NCBI GenBank assembly: GCA_016794735.1
Contig: JAEUJK010000410.1
Span: 1 to 8,635, forward strand
From: Gemmatimonadota bacterium
GTDB taxonomy: Bacteria; Gemmatimonadota; Gemmatimonadetes; Gemmatimonadales; Gemmatimonadaceae
Direction: 5' to 3'
DNA: 8,635 nucleotides
Below are positions 6,668 through 8,635 of this stretch, in pieces. Position 1 is the first letter of the stretch; every line of letters starts with the position of its first letter. Made by a program: the position numbers and the translations under genes. The notes below the pieces were generated by a model that saw only the letters and a list, made by a program, of their open reading frames with translations, was not told the DNA's origin and ran no database searches.

Positions 6668-7021
6668 ATGGCAGCAAAGAAGAAGACCGCCAAGAAGGCC
6701 GCGAAGAAGGCCACCAAGAAGGCCGCGCCGAAGAAGGCCGCCAAGAAGGCCGCGCCGAAGAAGGCGAAGCGGAAGCCGAATCCGGCATTCATGAAGCCGA
6801 TGACGCCGAGCGCCGCGCTCGCCGCCGTGATCGGGCCGAAGCCGCAGCCGCGGTCGGGTGTCGCCAAGTCGATCTGGGACTACATCAAGAAGCACAAGCT
6901 CCAGGACCAGAAGAACCGCCGCAACATCAACGCCGATGCGGCGCTGCAGGCGGTCTTCGGCGGCAAGAAGACGGTCTCGATGTTCGAGATGACGAAGCTG
7001 GTCAGCAAGCACCTGTCCTGA
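6668..7021 (+). CDS. SWIB/MDM2-domain protein with histone-like Lys/Ala-rich N-terminal tail
   Basis: This is a 117-residue, strongly basic protein. Residues 2-38 are a low-complexity tail built of KKAA, KKAT and KKAAP units, like eukaryotic histone H1 tails and bacterial H1-like proteins. Residues about 41-117 match the SWIB domain: FMKPMTPSAALAAVIG, then SIWDYIKKHKLQDQKNRRNIN and a C-terminal VSMFEMTKLVSKHL helix. SWIB domains occur in eukaryotic chromatin remodelling complexes and in some bacteria, for example in Chlamydiae. The likely role is DNA binding or nucleoid organisation through the tail, with the SWIB part as a partner- or DNA-binding module; this role is inferred. The gene is monocistronic in appearance: a phased operator array, promoter and strong ribosome site precede it and a GC-rich stem-loop follows it. 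The domain call is firm; the cellular function is not established. Confidence 0.9.
   Translation: MAAKKKTAKKAAKKATKKAAPKKAAKKAAPKKAKRKPNPAFMKPMTPSAALAAVIGPKPQPRSGVAKSIWDYIKKHKLQDQKNRRNINADAALQAVFGGKKTVSMFEMTKLVSKHLS
6714..6765 (+). repeat. Two 25-bp perfect copies with 27-bp period in the Lys/Ala tail
   Basis: The stretch 6714-6738 (starting CCAAGAAGGCCGCGCC) is repeated exactly at 6741-6765. The 27-bp period is nine codons (KKAAPKKAA), so unequal recombination would lengthen or shorten the basic tail without breaking the frame. Confidence 0.75.
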
Positions 7022-7042
7022 TTCGTCCGGGACGACGTTGGT

Positions 7043-7069
7043 CGAGGCGCGCCCACCGGGCGCGCCTCG
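7043..7069 (+). terminator. 12-bp GC-rich stem-loop after the SWIB gene
   Basis: CGAGGCGCGCCC (7043-7054), loop ACC, and GGGCGCGCCTCG (7058-7069) form a perfect stem 21 nt past the stop codon. It is followed by CTGCGTTTCGG, which has only a short T run. It is a likely transcription terminator or 3' end stabiliser separating the SWIB gene from lepB. Confidence 0.7.
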
Positions 7070-7153
7070 CTGCGTTTCGGAACCCGGTGTCTCGCGCCTC
7101 CGTACTAGATTCACCCGCGCCTTCCCTCGTCCAACCTCCGTACCCTCCGTCGC

Positions 7154-8017
7154 GTGGCCAAGAAGCCAGCTGCCCGCAAATCCAACGTGGTTGCCGCCGC
7201 GCGCGGCACCGCAGCGCGCAAGCCCACCTTCGCCGAGAACGTGAAGGGCATCGCGGGCACCGTCGCGATCTTCCTCTTCCTGCGGATCTTCCTCGTCGAG
7301 GCGTATCGCATCCCGTCGGGCAGCATGATCCCTTCGATGCTGATTGGCGACTGGCTGTTCGTGAACAAGCTGGCCTACGGCCCCCACATCCCGTTCTCGT
7401 CGATCAACCTGCCGGGGTACGCGGAGCCCAAGCGGTACGACATCTCCGTGTTTGTCTCACCCAACCAGGTGGACCAGCCATGGGATCCCACGCCGACACT
7501 CGTCAAGCGGGTGGTGGGGCTGCCGGGTGACACGCTGCAGATGCGCCGCGCGAAGCTGTTCGTGAACGGCATCGAGCAGCGGCAGGGATACGGGGACGAG
7601 TCGGTGCCGGTGGGGGATCCCGATGCGCCGGAGCATTGCCCGACGTACCGCCAGGTCGGGGCCAAGGCGTCCGACGCGCAGAGCTACGAGTTAACCGGCA
7701 GCTTTCCGTGTTTTGCCTGGCAACTGGAGCATGCCCCGAAGGGGTCGCGCTTCGGTGAGGCCAACCCGACCCCCACGCACGACAACTGGGGTCCGCTGGT
7801 GGTGCCCGCCGGCCACTACTTCATGATGGGCGACAACCGGTACAACTCGAAGGACTCCCGCTACTGGGGGCTCGTTCCCCGCGAGAACTTCCGTGGTCGT
7901 CCGCTGTTCGTGTACTACTCCTGGGACGCCGAGTGCGGTGAGCGTGGGGATTGCCTGAGCCCGTTTCCCGCGATCACGGACATCCGGTGGGGCCGCATCG
8001 GTCACTGGTTGAAGTAG
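7154..8017 (+). CDS. lepB: Type I signal peptidase
   Basis: This 287-residue membrane protease removes signal peptides from exported proteins at the outer face of the cytoplasmic membrane. A basic N-terminal segment (residues 1-31) precedes one membrane helix (about 34-49, GTVAIFLFLRIFLVEA). Directly after it comes box B, YRIPSGSMIPSM, with nucleophile Ser57. The general base Lys118 is in LVKRVVGLPGD, and box E is GDNRYNSKDSRYWG (226-239). The length is typical of single-helix LepB. Cysteine pairs C162/C186 and C261/C267 could form disulfides in the exported domain. The start is the GTG at 7154; there is no Shine-Dalgarno sequence and the leader is C/T-rich. A later in-frame GTG (codon 12) would remove part of the basic tail. 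A TAGATT at 7106-7111 is a weak -10 candidate without a matching -35. The enzyme would also serve exported products such as the acylase encoded next. Confidence 0.96.
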   Translation: MAKKPAARKSNVVAAARGTAARKPTFAENVKGIAGTVAIFLFLRIFLVEAYRIPSGSMIPSMLIGDWLFVNKLAYGPHIPFSSINLPGYAEPKRYDISVFVSPNQVDQPWDPTPTLVKRVVGLPGDTLQMRRAKLFVNGIEQRQGYGDESVPVGDPDAPEHCPTYRQVGAKASDAQSYELTGSFPCFAWQLEHAPKGSRFGEANPTPTHDNWGPLVVPAGHYFMMGDNRYNSKDSRYWGLVPRENFRGRPLFVYYSWDAECGERGDCLSPFPAITDIRWGRIGHWLK

Positions 8018-8018
8018 G

Positions 8019-8041
8019 GACGGCAGACGGCAGACGGCAGA
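8019..8041 (+). repeat. 7-bp tandem repeat (GACGGCA x3)
   Basis: GACGGCA is repeated three times without error (8019-8039) plus a partial GA. It starts one base after the lepB stop codon. A small stem-loop, GGGGC-TAG-GCCCC (8042-8054), follows directly. It may be a dispersed intergenic repeat or slippage tract; this cannot be decided from one copy. Confidence 0.8.
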
Positions 8042-8147
8042 GGGGCTAGGCCCCGAGGCGAGACTCGTGGCGCGCGTGGTTGGCTGCTGAGGGGAACTTC
8101 GGAGCGGGCCTGGCCCGGCGCGACTCGTGACAGCGGGTGCGTGGTGA

Positions 8148-8196
8148 GGCAGAATAGGTCCGGCGCAGCCGTGTGGCCGCGCACCTGTCTTCTGCC
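8148..8196 (+). other. Long irregular hairpin upstream of the acylase gene
   Basis: Four nested stems pair in order: GGCAGAA/TTCTGCC, AGGT/ACCT, GCGC/GCGC and GCC/GGC around a GTGT loop. That is 18 base pairs interrupted by a 1x3 internal loop, a CCG bulge and one mismatch. It ends nine bases before the GTG start of the next gene. It could be a lepB terminator without a U-tract, or a structured leader of the acylase mRNA. Confidence 0.6.
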
Positions 8197-8205
8197 CGAA
8201 TCCCC

Positions 8206-8635
8206 GTGACGCCGGCATTCCTCCGCACCATGGCCGCCGCATCGACCGTTGTGGTCGGCGCCTTCTTCCTGCCACGGCCCGACGCGCCTGCTCCCGCTCC
8301 GGCGCCAGCGACAGCGCCTGCGGTTCGCGCCCCAGCCGAGACGACCCATGTGCTTCCGGGGCTGCGAGCACCGGTGGAGGTGCGCCGTGACCGGTGGGGG
8401 GTGCCGCACATCTACGCGCGCAACCAGCACGACCTCTTCTTCGCGCAGGGGTACGTGGCGGCGCAGGATCGCCTGTTCCAGATGGAGATGTGGCGTCGGC
8501 AGGGCGAAGGGCGCCTGGCCGAGGTGCTGGGGCCCACGGCGGTGGATCGCGACCGTGCGGCGCGGCTCTTTGCGTATCGCGGCGACATGGCTCGGGAGTG
8601 GGCGGCGTACGGCCCGGACACGCGCGCGATCGTGC
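8206..8635 (+). CDS. Penicillin acylase family (Ntn hydrolase) protein, N-terminal part
   Basis: The 143 visible codons cover the signal region and the start of the alpha subunit. From the GTG at 8206 the product begins MTPAFLRTMAAASTVVVGAFF, a plausible export signal, followed by an Ala/Pro linker (about residues 27-46). The family signature then reads RRDRWGVPHIYARNQHDLFF (60-79), AQGYVAAQDRLFQMEMWRR and GRLAEVLGP. These are typical of penicillin G acylase, cephalosporin acylase and acyl-homoserine-lactone acylase precursors. In this family the precursor self-cleaves and the beta-subunit N-terminal Ser is the nucleophile; that Ser lies beyond the window. The ATG at 8230 is an alternative start but would shorten the signal peptide and lose its Arg. 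No Shine-Dalgarno sequence is seen for either. The substrate (beta-lactam, lactone or other amide) cannot be told from this part. Confidence 0.9.
   Translation, partial: MTPAFLRTMAAASTVVVGAFFLPRPDAPAPAPAPATAPAVRAPAETTHVLPGLRAPVEVRRDRWGVPHIYARNQHDLFFAQGYVAAQDRLFQMEMWRRQGEGRLAEVLGPTAVDRDRAARLFAYRGDMAREWAAYGPDTRAIV

Noticed and set aside
6650..7387. 245-codon minus-strand frame across the SWIB gene and the lepB start
   Set aside because: It spans two well-supported plus-strand genes and a terminator-like stem-loop; its Leu/Gly-rich end is the reverse of the Lys/Ala codons.
8105..8117. CGGGCC-T-GGCCCG odd palindrome in the lepB-acylase spacer
   Set aside because: A six-base arm of pure G/C is easily found by chance here and has no evident relation to a promoter or gene end.

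Overview
The window is high-GC bacterial DNA with tightly packed genes and strong third-position GC bias. Several traits together suggest Gemmatimonadota, or a neighbouring lineage of the FCB group: a lipoprotein with Big_2-type Ig-like repeats, a SWIB-domain protein with a histone-like Lys/Ala tail, a promoter resembling the TAnnTTTG class of Bacteroidetes relatives, and several starts without a Shine-Dalgarno sequence. This placement is an inference from gene style, not from a marker gene.

Left part (1-2638, minus strand): a PhzF-family isomerase-like protein cut by the window edge, and upstream of it a complete 1-pyrroline-5-carboxylate dehydrogenase (PruA, proline to glutamate). A stem-loop that pairs fully only in the minus-strand RNA lies between them and probably ends the pruA transcript. 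A divergent control region (2609-2815) with a perfect 9-bp stem-loop follows.

Centre (2816-6430, plus strand): a large secreted lipoprotein with two Big_2 domains, one IPT/TIG-like domain and a C-terminal gluzincin metalloprotease domain (HELKH plus WLEEATA) resembling the M30/hyicolysin type. Next comes a deoxyribonuclease IV (Nfo) that keeps all nine metal ligands but has an altered DNA-probing loop.

Right part (6431-8635, plus strand): a small chromatin-like protein (Lys/Ala tail plus SWIB domain) whose promoter carries a 21-bp-phased array of TTTTCC/GGAAAA palindromes. This array is the most striking unexplained signal in the window. A GC-rich stem-loop follows the gene, then type I signal peptidase LepB, then a structured repetitive spacer (a 7-bp tandem repeat and an 18-bp irregular hairpin). 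The last gene is the start of a secreted penicillin-acylase-family Ntn hydrolase that runs off the edge.

The genes are mostly housekeeping or independent units rather than one pathway. LepB, the lipoprotein protease and the acylase all belong to the export/cell-surface theme, but nothing shows they are co-regulated.
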